Below, one piece after another: positions 37,344-45,452 of a stretch of 64,000 nucleotides of DNA. Both the position numbers and the translations under genes were made by a program. The notes below the pieces were generated by a model, which did not search any database, was not told the origin of the DNA, and saw only the letters and a list, made by a program, of their open reading frames with translations. Each line of letters opens with the position of its first letter. The first letter of the stretch is position 1. The stretch is from Tharpella sp964457755 (GTDB lineage Bacteria > Desulfobacterota > Anaeroferrophillalia > Anaeroferrophillales > Tharpellaceae), in NCBI GenBank assembly GCA_964457755.1, contig CAYWGC010000001.1, forward strand, positions 124,001 through 188,000. Reading direction: 5' to 3'.

Positions 37344-39300
37344 AAATCGTGCGGCCGGGCTGAGGTAAGCCGTAACTCTCTTCGTAATCTTCGTCAAAAA
37401 GATTGTCAGCACCAGCGTAAATTTCAAATCCGGAATTTAAGATGGGTTGGCTGAATTTGAGATTAACTACTGTAAAATTATCCAACTTCTTCTTTTCCAG
37501 AGGATCTTTATTATCAGCATCATAGTAATATTGGTCGGCAATATATTGCATAGAGGCATAAGCAGTCAGACCGAAACTGAAACGGTAACGTCCTTCAGCG
37601 TTCACCGTCCATTCGGGACGATACTGCATCTCATCGCGACCAGAGTCGTCCGACTTATCTTCAGTATCAAGCCAGGTAACAGCCAGGCGGAGCATCATTT
37701 GCTCAAGGGGACGCATAGTCAGATCGGTTTCGATCCCGGCAAATTCCAAATCCTGATAATTACGGTTCTCATCACTGTCATCCTTCTCAATGAAGTCTTC
37801 AGCATCTATTATAAATCCGGTTACGGCAAAAGTCGTTCCTGCGGGTAGTTGTTGTTCGATTCCGACTTCGTAGTGCAGAGTGACCTCAGTATCAAGCTCG
37901 GGATTGCCGGAATCGCCGTCATAAAGCTGCTTAATTGAAGCAAAACGAATTTTCCGGGCATGATTGAGACGCAGTTGAGTGGTCTTGGTAAGATCCAGAG
38001 AAGCCCCGATTAGATAAGAAAAATCATTGTCGTTACCACCGTCCCGTTCTTGAAAATGATGTCCGTAACCGGCTACAACTTCAACTCGATCAGCGATTTT
38101 CTGCTCATATTCCAAAGCTATCGAATAGACCTGGATATCATGATCGCTAGAAAAATTTTCCGCCTTATTAGACTTATTGATACTGTAGCCGTCAGCATCC
38201 CAATTGTCATTAGTGGCATTCAAACCCAGGGTCACGACAGAGTTTTCGTTTATCTCGTAATTTATCTGGGTGCTTACACCGAATATTTCTGTATCTGAAT
38301 CCTGTTTATAAGCCCCATTTTTTTTTCGGGTCACATAGCTGTCGTCATCATAACGACTCTCTTTCACGTCTGACTGGCTGTAAAACCCCCAACCGCGAAA
38401 GCTTAATGGGCCGTCGGTTTTATGGTTAAAGGACAATTGTAACGAGTTGGTTGAGAAATCGTCAATGCGTTCATATTTAACTTTTTTGGTAAAGGGATCA
38501 CTCTTATCGTAGTTGGTTACCGGGGGTTTTCCGTTTTCTCCAGTCTGAAAACCCAGTACCAGACCGAGTCGGGTTTGATCACTCAACTGATAGCCGAGAT
38601 TACCGAAAAGGCTGCTCCGTTCTCGATCACTGTTTTCACGCCAGTTACCGCTCTCCTCTTTGGTTTCCTGAAAATCATCGGAAAGCCTTAATTTATTGCG
38701 CTTAAAATGGTTGAGATTGGCATAAAAATCAAATTTTTCTTGCCCACCACTAAAACTAGCTTCACCAAGATAGCGACCACCCTCACCCACCTCTCCACTC
38801 ATTGCGGCATGGGTTCCTTTCTGTCCACCCTTGGTGATGATATCGATAGCCCCACCATTGCCTCCGGGGCCATAAAGCACCGAACTACCACCGGCAGTTA
38901 CCTTGATCTCAGCAATAATTGAAGCCGGAATACGGGTTGGGTCAAACTGTCCATCAAAGGTATCCCGGATCAAGATGCCATCAAGAAATAATTGAACATG
39001 ACGGGTGCGAAAACCCCGGATATCGATTCTTGGGGTACCTTCTGCACCTTCTCTAACAACCAGTCCAGGAACCATCTGTAGTGCTTCATCAAGGGTCCGC
39101 GCACCCTGATCTTTTATCTCCTGAGATGTAATCCGGTAGACTGTACCGACATTCTCGACCCCGCTTTCCGGTGCGGCTGAGACCACAATCTCTCCCAAGC
39201 GAAAAGCTTTTGTCGACGAATCATTTTCGGCGCAGTAAGATAATCCCACCGTGACAACCACAATAAACAGAGCAAACACCCCACGAAACAGATATTTCAT
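37318..39300 (-). CDS. TonB-dependent outer-membrane receptor
   Basis: 660 aa with a signal peptide ending near YCA|END. The TonB-box region LGEIVVSA is followed by the plug domain (TLDEALQMVPGLVVREGAEG, RIDIRGFRTRHVQLFLDGI, YGPGGNGGAIDIITKGG) and a 22-strand-type barrel ending GAGADNLFDEDYEESYGLPQPG-like text and YGGVEYRF. It imports a scarce nutrient across the outer membrane, passing it to the ECF system encoded downstream. AGGTAAGCT lies before ATG. The promoter region carries three TTACA repeats (39411-39435). No cobalamin riboswitch is visible. Confidence 0.9.
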   Translation of the reverse strand: MKYLFRGVFALFIVVVTVGLSYCAENDSSTKAFRLGEIVVSAAPESGVENVGTVYRITSQEIKDQGARTLDEALQMVPGLVVREGAEGTPRIDIRGFRTRHVQLFLDGILIRDTFDGQFDPTRIPASIIAEIKVTAGGSSVLYGPGGNGGAIDIITKGGQKGTHAAMSGEVGEGGRYLGEASFSGGQEKFDFYANLNHFKRNKLRLSDDFQETKEESGNWRENSDRERSSLFGNLGYQLSDQTRLGLVLGFQTGENGKPPVTNYDKSDPFTKKVKYERIDDFSTNSLQLSFNHKTDGPLSFRGWGFYSQSDVKESRYDDDSYVTRKKNGAYKQDSDTEIFGVSTQINYEINENSVVTLGLNATNDNWDADGYSINKSNKAENFSSDHDIQVYSIALEYEQKIADRVEVVAGYGHHFQERDGGNDNDFSYLIGASLDLTKTTQLRLNHARKIRFASIKQLYDGDSGNPELDTEVTLHYEVGIEQQLPAGTTFAVTGFIIDAEDFIEKDDSDENRNYQDLEFAGIETDLTMRPLEQMMLRLAVTWLDTEDKSDDSGRDEMQYRPEWTVNAEGRYRFSFGLTAYASMQYIADQYYYDADNKDPLEKKKLDNFTVVNLKFSQPILNSGFEIYAGADNLFDEDYEESYGLPQPGRTIYGGVEYRF

Positions 39301-39410
39301 AGCTTACCTCATCAAGTTTCTTGTTTTACCAAATCAAGTTCTGCAATCAGCATTGAACAAACGGATAGTTTGCGGTAAATAGTGCCTAAAGAACTCCAAG
39401 TCAATAAAAA

Positions 39411-39440
39411 TTACAAAAAGTTACATAAAATTACAAATAG
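39411..39440 (-). promoter_or_regulatory. Three direct TTACA repeats spaced exactly 10 bp
   Basis: TTACA starts at 39411, 39421 and 39431 (TGTAA on the coding strand), about 110-140 bp upstream of the TonB receptor. Spacing of one helical turn is typical of OmpR/CpxR-class regulator sites. It is a candidate operator; the regulator is unknown. Confidence 0.5.
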
Positions 39441-39530
39441 ACACACAACTGTTCATATCCTCCTCAATTACGAAAACTCAGCTATCGAAGTGACAGTGCC
39501 GGGTTAGGTCTCGGCTAATGTGGGCAAAAA

Positions 39531-39568
39531 AAAGCGGGCCGTCTCCTTTCTCGGAGACAGCCCGCTTT
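39531..39568 (-). terminator. Terminator for the 39670-40374 gene
   Basis: A near-perfect stem (AAAGCGGGC...GTCTCC with GGAGAC...GCCCGCTTT) is followed on the minus strand by a run of eight Ts. The remaining 39301-39669 region holds only this and the TTACA repeats. Confidence 0.85.
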
Positions 39569-39669
39569 CATCTTAGTCTAACAATAGCGACAGTACAGAG
39601 GGTTTTCTATAAAGAACACCTTTAGAGAAAACCCTCTGAGCGATCCGCACCTGCAAGTTAAATAGTTAT

Positions 39670-40374
39670 TTACTCTTTGAGTTTGATCCGTAACTGACCA
39701 TCACTGATTTTAATATCCTCGACACCTGCCGCAAAAGCTTTCCAGAAACCTCTCTCCTGACCAAATTTTTCTACCAAATCGATATTTTTCAGGTTACCGA
39801 GCCAGGCATTCGGCACCGGCACTCCCCATAAACTGACACCTTTGAGGATGACCGTCGGCTTGCCGCCGCTATAGCTTAGCTCGAGACCGGTACTGGCCTT
39901 GATGGTTTTGCCTCCGAGCACCGGGAAATCCTTATCGACATGCAGAATCAGCCTGGCACTGGCAAGATTGTCGGAAAAATCGATAGACAACTTTTTCGCC
40001 AATTCGGTATTTTTAGCGAGCAGAGCATTGACTTCTCTCTCGGTAAAGGTAACCTCACGCCGAGCCCCAACCTCACTGTAAGGCTGCGGTTTGAAATCAT
40101 CAGCACCATTTTTTGATTTTTCAGTCCGCCGCGAGACAGTTTGTCGCGATTTTGGCGGAGCCTCAAGATACCGGAATTTAGCCTGCAGAACCTGCTCTTC
40201 AGCCGGCTTTAAAGTAACCGGTTTAAATTCGCGGGGAAAGAGGAAAACCGTGACCAGCCATATGGCAAAGGCACCGCCAAGCGCCGTCGCTACGCTGATA
40301 ATCGCAAAGAGTTTAAACCAGCTAAAGGACGATTTTTTATTATCTGCTGTTGGCAGATGGGAATCTTGAACCAT
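39670..40374 (-). CDS. Membrane-anchored protein of unknown function
   Basis: 234 aa with one N-terminal membrane helix (about residues 23-48) after a short cytoplasmic tail. A Pro/Lys/Arg-rich linker follows, then a C-terminal alpha/beta domain (FTEREVNALLAKNTELAKKL, LILHVDKDFPVLGGKTI, VILKGVSLWGVPVPNAWLG, ISDGQLRIKL). The pattern resembles single-pass proteins with a lipid-binding-like sheet, but I cannot name the family. AGGAGGTAAAATA lies before ATG. Monocistronic with its own terminator. Confidence 0.6.
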   Translation of the reverse strand: MVQDSHLPTADNKKSSFSWFKLFAIISVATALGGAFAIWLVTVFLFPREFKPVTLKPAEEQVLQAKFRYLEAPPKSRQTVSRRTEKSKNGADDFKPQPYSEVGARREVTFTEREVNALLAKNTELAKKLSIDFSDNLASARLILHVDKDFPVLGGKTIKASTGLELSYSGGKPTVILKGVSLWGVPVPNAWLGNLKNIDLVEKFGQERGFWKAFAAGVEDIKISDGQLRIKLKE

Positions 40375-40417
40375 TATTTTACCTCCTGATCTTTTTTGAT
40401 AACCTCTACAGTAGATT

Positions 40418-40440
40418 ATGTGATATCTTCTTTATCACAT
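40418..40440. promoter_or_regulatory. 8-bp dyad upstream of the anchored protein gene
   Basis: ATGTGATA (40418-40425) and TATCACAT (40433-40440) are inverted around a 7-nt spacer, 44 nt upstream of the gene start. The TGTGA half-sites resemble CRP/FNR sites, but the spacing between them is 11 nt rather than 6, so a different regulator is likely. Confidence 0.4.
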
Positions 40441-40626
40441 TAAAGTCAATGTTCTTAAAGCACCAGAGGGTAATGGTGAACTTTGCTTCGCCCTCATAAA
40501 CGGGGTCACACCCCAAGAGTGCTTCCTCGCCAAGCTCACTGCGAAGCCCGGGGTGCTAGCGCACCTGTCACCAGCAATGACCCCAATCCCGACAGGTTGA
40601 AGCAACCCAAAGCCAAATATTTACAT

Positions 40627-41355
40627 ATGATGAACTCAAAAATAAAAACCTTAAAAAATATCGAAGTGGCAATCATTATTCCGGTTTTGAACGAGGAAGA
40701 GGCGATTGTTAAAGTTTTAGAAGATCTGCCGGAGCACCGCCGCCAGTTGGTTTTGGTTGTCGATAACGGCAGTCTCGACAAGAGCATGGAAGTCGCCAGA
40801 AAGGCTGGGGCCAAGGTTCTTTTTGAACCGCAAAAAGGCTATGGCCGAGCCTGCCTTAAGGGATTAAAATGGCTTAAAGCGAATGATATTAAACCACAAA
40901 TTGTGGTTTTTCTGGATGGCGATTACAGTGATTTTCCAGCCGAGATCGAACTGCTTCTGGAGCCCCTGCTGAGTCGTAATTTCGATTTTGTTCTGGGCTC
41001 AAGAACCATAAAAAAGGAATCACGGCGAGCTTTAACGCCACAGGCCCGTTTCGGCAACCTTCTGGCAACCCGATTAATCGACCTCATCTGGGGGTTCTCT
41101 TATAGCGATCTGGGGCCCTTTCGCGCTCTCGACTACAGCCTCTTAAAAAACTTAAAGATGGATGACAAAACCTACGGTTGGACCGTGCAGATGCAGATCC
41201 GGGCTCTGCAATCCCAAGCCCGCATCCTCGAAATTCCAGTTTCATATCGCTACCGCATGGGCCAATCAAAAATCAGCGGCACCATAAAAGGTACTATTTT
41301 AGCCGGTTATAAAATCCTCTCAACTATCTGGTTTGAGAGAAAGAGACGTTTTTAA
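40627..41355 (+). CDS. Family 2 glycosyltransferase
   Basis: 242 aa from ATG at 40627 (no clear RBS; the frame opens at 40483 without support). It has the GT-A fold signatures: VAIIIPVLNEEEAIVKVL at the N-terminus, VVDNGSLDKSMEVARKAGA, KGYGRACLKGL and the metal-binding FLDGDYSD. It has no membrane helices. The closest class is dolichol-phosphate mannose synthase/UDP-glucose-type transferases that build envelope glycans. It is followed at 100 nt by a membrane glycosyltransferase, suggesting one pathway. Confidence 0.82.
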   Translation: MMNSKIKTLKNIEVAIIIPVLNEEEAIVKVLEDLPEHRRQLVLVVDNGSLDKSMEVARKAGAKVLFEPQKGYGRACLKGLKWLKANDIKPQIVVFLDGDYSDFPAEIELLLEPLLSRNFDFVLGSRTIKKESRRALTPQARFGNLLATRLIDLIWGFSYSDLGPFRALDYSLLKNLKMDDKTYGWTVQMQIRALQSQARILEIPVSYRYRMGQSKISGTIKGTILAGYKILSTIWFERKRRF

Positions 41356-41455
41356 CTTTCCCACAAATATCCGATATCGGTTTTTCCACTCTCGCAACAA
41401 ACTAAATTGGAAAATCGTATTGGCTTTAACAGGGGCTTTTTGCTATCCTTATAAG

Positions 41456-42934
41456 ATGAACTTTGATTTTTTCGCACTCTCAGTAGTTATCTACTACGGC
41501 CTCCTTTTTTTGCTGGCAATCTTCTGTCTGCATCGTTTTTTTCTGGTTCGCCTCTACTACAAAACCCGGCGCCATGATCCCGCGCTGCCGCTTATAAAGT
41601 CCCACGACTGGCCTCAGGTTACGGTACAGCTGCCACTCTTTAACGAAAAATATGTCGCCGAACGACTCCTGCGACAAACTGCAGCCTTAGATTATCCGAA
41701 TGGCAAACTGGAGATTCAGGTTCTTGACGATTCAACCGATGAGACCACTGCATTAATCGCTGACATAGTCGCTGCACTACAAAAAAAAGGCCACCGGATT
41801 GTCCATCTGCACCGGAACGACCGGCGCGGGTTTAAGGCTGGAGCTCTGGCAGCCGGACTCTCCTGCTGCCGAGGCGAAATGGTGGCTGTTTTTGATGCTG
41901 ATTTTCTGCCTTCAAGCGATTTTCTACGACGTACCGTGCCCTACTTTAAAGAGCCCGATATCGGCATGGTTCAAGCCCGCTGGGAGTTTATCAATCGTGA
42001 CTACTCCTGGTTGACGCGGGTGCAGGCGATGCTTTTAGACGGTCATTTTGTCATCGAGCATGCGGCCCGTAACCGTTCCGGACGTTTTTTCAACTTTAAC
42101 GGCACGGCCGGGATCTGGCGTAAAACCGCGATTGCCGATGCTGGCGGTTGGCGCGCCGACACCCTGACTGAAGATCTTGATTTAAGTTATCGGGCTCAGA
42201 TGCGGGGCTGGCAGTTTCTTTATCTCAAAGACCTGACCGTTGACAGTGAGTTACCGGAAGATATGAATGCCTTTAAAACCCAGCAACATCGCTGGGCCAA
42301 GGGTTCGGCCGAAACCCTTTTAAGATTGGCCAAGCCGCTCGTAAAGAGCTCGCTGCCGCTCCCGATAAAGATCGAAGCCTTTTTCCATATGGCCGGAAAT
42401 TTCGCCTACCTACTGCTCCTGGCCCTGGCTCTGGTTATGTATCCTTCGCTGATCGGGCGTTTCAACCTGCCCTGGCAGCACCTGTTAATTATTGACGTAC
42501 CCCTGTTTTTGGCCACCAGCTGCGCGGTCTCACTCTTTTTTCTGGTTTCGCAATGGGAAAACGGCCACTATTGCCGCCGCACCCTGATCACCCTGCCGCT
42601 GGCTCTGGCGGTCGGTGTCGGCCTCGCGATAAATAACGGAAAAGCGGTGTTTGAAGCCCTCTTCAACTACCACACCCCTTTCATAAGAACCCCGAAATTA
42701 AACCTATTAGAGAGTCAAAAATTAAGTCCCGCATATCGCCAACCGCTCTATATCGTACCTGTCCTGGAGGTTTTTGTCGGCCTCTACTTTTGCCTGATTA
42801 TGGCGGTCGCCATCAACCTTGACAAATTTGCACTTCTCCCTTTTCTGGCTCTCTTCGCCTGCGGCTTTTTTGGTAATGGCATCTTGAGCCTGATTCACAG
42901 TAAGCGCCGCATCTGGAGATGGCAGAAAGCATGA
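41456..42934 (+). CDS. Processive membrane glycosyltransferase, cellulose/glucomannan synthase-like
   Basis: 492 aa from ATG at 41456. It has an N-terminal membrane helix, then the GT2 core with VTVQLPLFNEKYVAERLL, VLDDSTDETTAL, the DxD-type FDADFLPS, the catalytic TEDLDLSYRA and QQHRW (QxxRW) motifs, and C-terminal membrane helices. These motifs mark processive synthases that extrude a beta-linked polysaccharide. A frame extends upstream to 41333, but that part looks non-coding. It overlaps the next gene by 4 nt (ATGA). Confidence 0.85.
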   Translation: MNFDFFALSVVIYYGLLFLLAIFCLHRFFLVRLYYKTRRHDPALPLIKSHDWPQVTVQLPLFNEKYVAERLLRQTAALDYPNGKLEIQVLDDSTDETTALIADIVAALQKKGHRIVHLHRNDRRGFKAGALAAGLSCCRGEMVAVFDADFLPSSDFLRRTVPYFKEPDIGMVQARWEFINRDYSWLTRVQAMLLDGHFVIEHAARNRSGRFFNFNGTAGIWRKTAIADAGGWRADTLTEDLDLSYRAQMRGWQFLYLKDLTVDSELPEDMNAFKTQQHRWAKGSAETLLRLAKPLVKSSLPLPIKIEAFFHMAGNFAYLLLLALALVMYPSLIGRFNLPWQHLLIIDVPLFLATSCAVSLFFLVSQWENGHYCRRTLITLPLALAVGVGLAINNGKAVFEALFNYHTPFIRTPKLNLLESQKLSPAYRQPLYIVPVLEVFVGLYFCLIMAVAINLDKFALLPFLALFACGFFGNGILSLIHSKRRIWRWQKA

Positions 42935-43989
42935 CAAACAACGTCAAGAACCTGCTTGAAAACTGCACAGAGTGCAACCTCTGCGTCGAGGATTGTGACT
43001 TTTTAACGAACTACGGCAACCCTAAAGAGATAGATGCGCAATTAAGTAATTCCTTAAATCCGAAGATTCCCTACTCCTGTTCTCTCTGCTCCGCCTGTGA
43101 AAGCATTTGTCCAAACGACGTCCCCATTAGTGAGTATTTTTTAACCCGCCGCCAAGAGATCGTCGCAACCGGATCAGGCCCTCTACCTGCCCATCGGGGC
43201 CTCATCTTTTATGAACGGCTGGTCTCATCATCACTCTTTACCGCTTATTTTCTGCCAACCGGTGCCAAGAGGGTACTTTTCCCCGGCTGTGGGGCAATCG
43301 GCAAGGCCCCGCAAACAATCAGGAAACTCTATACTAAATTACAACAAGAATCACCGGAACCTCTGGGCCTGGTACTCGATTGCTGCCTTAAAATATCCCA
43401 CGATCTCGGCCGCCAGAAGTTTTTCGAAAAAGAGTTCTCCATTTTAAAAGAGCGTCTTAAGAGCGCCGGGATCACTGAAGTAATCACCTTGTGTCCCAGC
43501 TGTACTGAGGTTTTTCGAAACTACTCCGATTTTCTCGTGACGCCCGTCTACCATCTGCTGACGACTAGCGCAGATAAAAAATTGCGGCCTGTGGCCTGCT
43601 ACTCGGTGCACGACGCCTGCGTCATGCGCCGAGATCAAAAAACCCAAACCGCAGTCCGCCAGATCATAACCCAAAACGGAGCGACACTGGCTCCACTACC
43701 CCGGGAAGGCAAAGAGACAGTCTGCTGTGGTGAGGGCGGGGCCGCCTGGTGCATCGACAAGGATTTGCCGGACCGCTACCGTGAACGACGCTTACAGGGT
43801 TTAATTGAAACCATGATCGTCTACTGTTATGCCTGCCGGGATTTTCTAGATCCGGAAGATAAATTGGGAATGCTGCACATCCTCGAACTGGTCTGCGGAC
43901 GCGAAAAACGCTACCCCAACTGGCGCACTTGGCTTAATCGTCGGGCTCTGAAAAAATATGTCAAAAAGCTGGTGTCAAGGCAACCTTAA
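42931..43989 (+). CDS. Two [4Fe-4S] plus CCG-domain protein (HdrD/GlpC-like)
   Basis: 352 aa. Two ferredoxin-type clusters lie at the N-terminus: CTECNLCVEDC and CSLCSACESICP. Two cysteine-rich CCG domains follow: FPGCGAIG with LDCCLK, and HDACVMRRD with VCCGEGG. This layout is shared by heterodisulfide reductase D, glycerol-3-phosphate dehydrogenase C and lactate-oxidation subunits, where it moves electrons or reduces disulfides. No flavoprotein partner is adjacent. The start is taken at ATG 42931, overlapping the previous stop; ATG 42919 is possible but has GGAG directly abutting it. Confidence 0.82.
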   Translation: MTNNVKNLLENCTECNLCVEDCDFLTNYGNPKEIDAQLSNSLNPKIPYSCSLCSACESICPNDVPISEYFLTRRQEIVATGSGPLPAHRGLIFYERLVSSSLFTAYFLPTGAKRVLFPGCGAIGKAPQTIRKLYTKLQQESPEPLGLVLDCCLKISHDLGRQKFFEKEFSILKERLKSAGITEVITLCPSCTEVFRNYSDFLVTPVYHLLTTSADKKLRPVACYSVHDACVMRRDQKTQTAVRQIITQNGATLAPLPREGKETVCCGEGGAAWCIDKDLPDRYRERRLQGLIETMIVYCYACRDFLDPEDKLGMLHILELVCGREKRYPNWRTWLNRRALKKYVKKLVSRQP

Positions 43990-44050
43990 AGAGTCATCAG
44001 ATATGAAAATTTTTATCAAACAGCTTAATAATTAATCTGGTAGTGTTAAA

Positions 44051-44974
44051 ATGTCCTATATTTCGACTCTGTTTTTACTTATATCAGCTTGTTTATTGCC
44101 TTTTCCGACTCAGGCCGCTGCAACCATGAAACTTTACTCAGCTGAGAAACTCAAAACTAAAATCGCTGAACCGGAACTGGTTGTCGTCGATTGCCGCAAC
44201 GCTTATGCCTATCGCAAAGGCCATATAAAAGGTGCTATTCACCTTGATTCAGGCTGCAGTGGCCCCCTGGTACATAAACTTGGGAAAGTCCCTTGTACGC
44301 TTAAGAGCCCTGGGGAGCTCTTAAGCCTGCTCACGCAAAAGGGACTCTGTCCAGATCAAGATATCATTGTCTATGGCGATCACAACTCCTGGGGTGCCGA
44401 GGGCCGCCTCCTCTGGCTTTTGCAGAAACTGGGCTACAGTAAAATTGCCCTGCTTAATGGTGGTTATGATCACTGGCAGCAACTTTCGGAACCGACGGCT
44501 GCCCTCTTTGCCGACCACAAAGAGCCCTGCCAAGAACAGCTTATGCAGAACCTTACTGTCAGCACACTCGAAAAGGCTAAAATCGGTGCCGACGCTCTTT
44601 GGCAACTTTACCGACAGGGTAATCTCATCTTTCTTGATGTCCGCAGTCAGGCTGAATATGATGGCGAAATCCTCTATCGCGAAGAACGCGGCGGTCATCT
44701 ACCGGACGCCCTGCACTTTGACTGGAAAGATTTCTGGAACGATGACTATACCCTCAAAACCAAAGCCGAGCTCCAGGCCCGGCTCACTCATGCAGGCCTG
44801 CCCCTACCGGAACAGACCGGAGAAAAGCTGATTGTCACCTACTGTACCGGCGGTATCCGCTCCGGTTACGCCTGGTTTGTCTTAGACTGGCTCGGCTATC
44901 CTCAAGTCGAAAATTACGACAACGGCTTCTGGGAATGGGCCGCATCTCCGAATCTACCACTCCAACACCAATAA
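44051..44974 (+). CDS. Exported tandem-rhodanese sulfurtransferase
   Basis: 307 aa with a signal peptide (MSYISTLFLLISACLLPFPTQA). There are two rhodanese domains. The first (about residues 35-155) has the fold (VVVDCRNAYAYRKGHIKGAIHLD), but the active-site loop is YGDHNSWGAEGR without the catalytic Cys. The second (about 175-300) has YCTGGIRSGYAW with the Cys. This is the normal division of a thiosulfate/3-mercaptopyruvate-type sulfurtransferase. It acts in the periplasm on thiosulfate, cyanide or persulfides. It follows the Fe-S gene by 60 nt and may be co-transcribed. Confidence 0.87.
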   Translation: MSYISTLFLLISACLLPFPTQAAATMKLYSAEKLKTKIAEPELVVVDCRNAYAYRKGHIKGAIHLDSGCSGPLVHKLGKVPCTLKSPGELLSLLTQKGLCPDQDIIVYGDHNSWGAEGRLLWLLQKLGYSKIALLNGGYDHWQQLSEPTAALFADHKEPCQEQLMQNLTVSTLEKAKIGADALWQLYRQGNLIFLDVRSQAEYDGEILYREERGGHLPDALHFDWKDFWNDDYTLKTKAELQARLTHAGLPLPEQTGEKLIVTYCTGGIRSGYAWFVLDWLGYPQVENYDNGFWEWAASPNLPLQHQ

Positions 44975-45227
44975 TCGCCCAACTCTCGCCTTGACTCAAT
45001 TGCCCGGATAAACCTAAAACATCTTTCCAGGCAACCCCTGAAACCTCCTGCGAACACATATCACCTCAAACCCTATCCATCCCGCTGCAGACCCTTACTA
45101 AAATAACTTTTTAAGTAATAAATAGAGGGTTGACTGCAGTTCTGGATGTCGTGTATGGATATAGATTAAAATTATTCAATATACAGATGTAATAGCTCCA
45201 GACACCCGGAGTGTGCAAGGATGGCTC

Positions 45228-45410
45228 ATGGATTACAGGATTGCGACAGAAAAGATAACTGAATTAATTCGGCCTCAATATTTTCCTTTAGGCGTCAAAA
45301 TTGTAAAGAAAGGTGAGACCCTGCCAAACGGTTCTGTGAGACCGTCAAAATACGATCTGAAGATCTCTCTTTGTCAGTGGACAACCCTTGCAAGCAAATT
45401 TATAGATTAA
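45228..45410 (+). pseudogene. N-terminal remnant of a DUF169-type protein
   Basis: 60 codons from ATG at 45228. The text MDYRIATEKITELIRPQYFPLGVKIV, then SLCQWTTLA, matches the start of DUF169 proteins (usually over 200 residues), but the frame ends soon after. No continuation was found before the histidine-kinase gene at 45453. It is read as a deletion remnant; the family assignment is from memory of the pattern. Confidence 0.5.
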
Positions 45411-45452
45411 CAATAATCTCTAAATAGCCTCTCTCTAAATAGGCGCTATTCC

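Noticed and set aside
39301..39410. Cobalamin riboswitch upstream of the TonB receptor
   Set aside because: No B12-box-like sequence was seen between the receptor start and the TTACA repeats.
40418..40440. CRP/FNR site
   Set aside because: Half-sites look right, but the 11-nt spacing between TGTGA and TCACA is not that of CRP or FNR.
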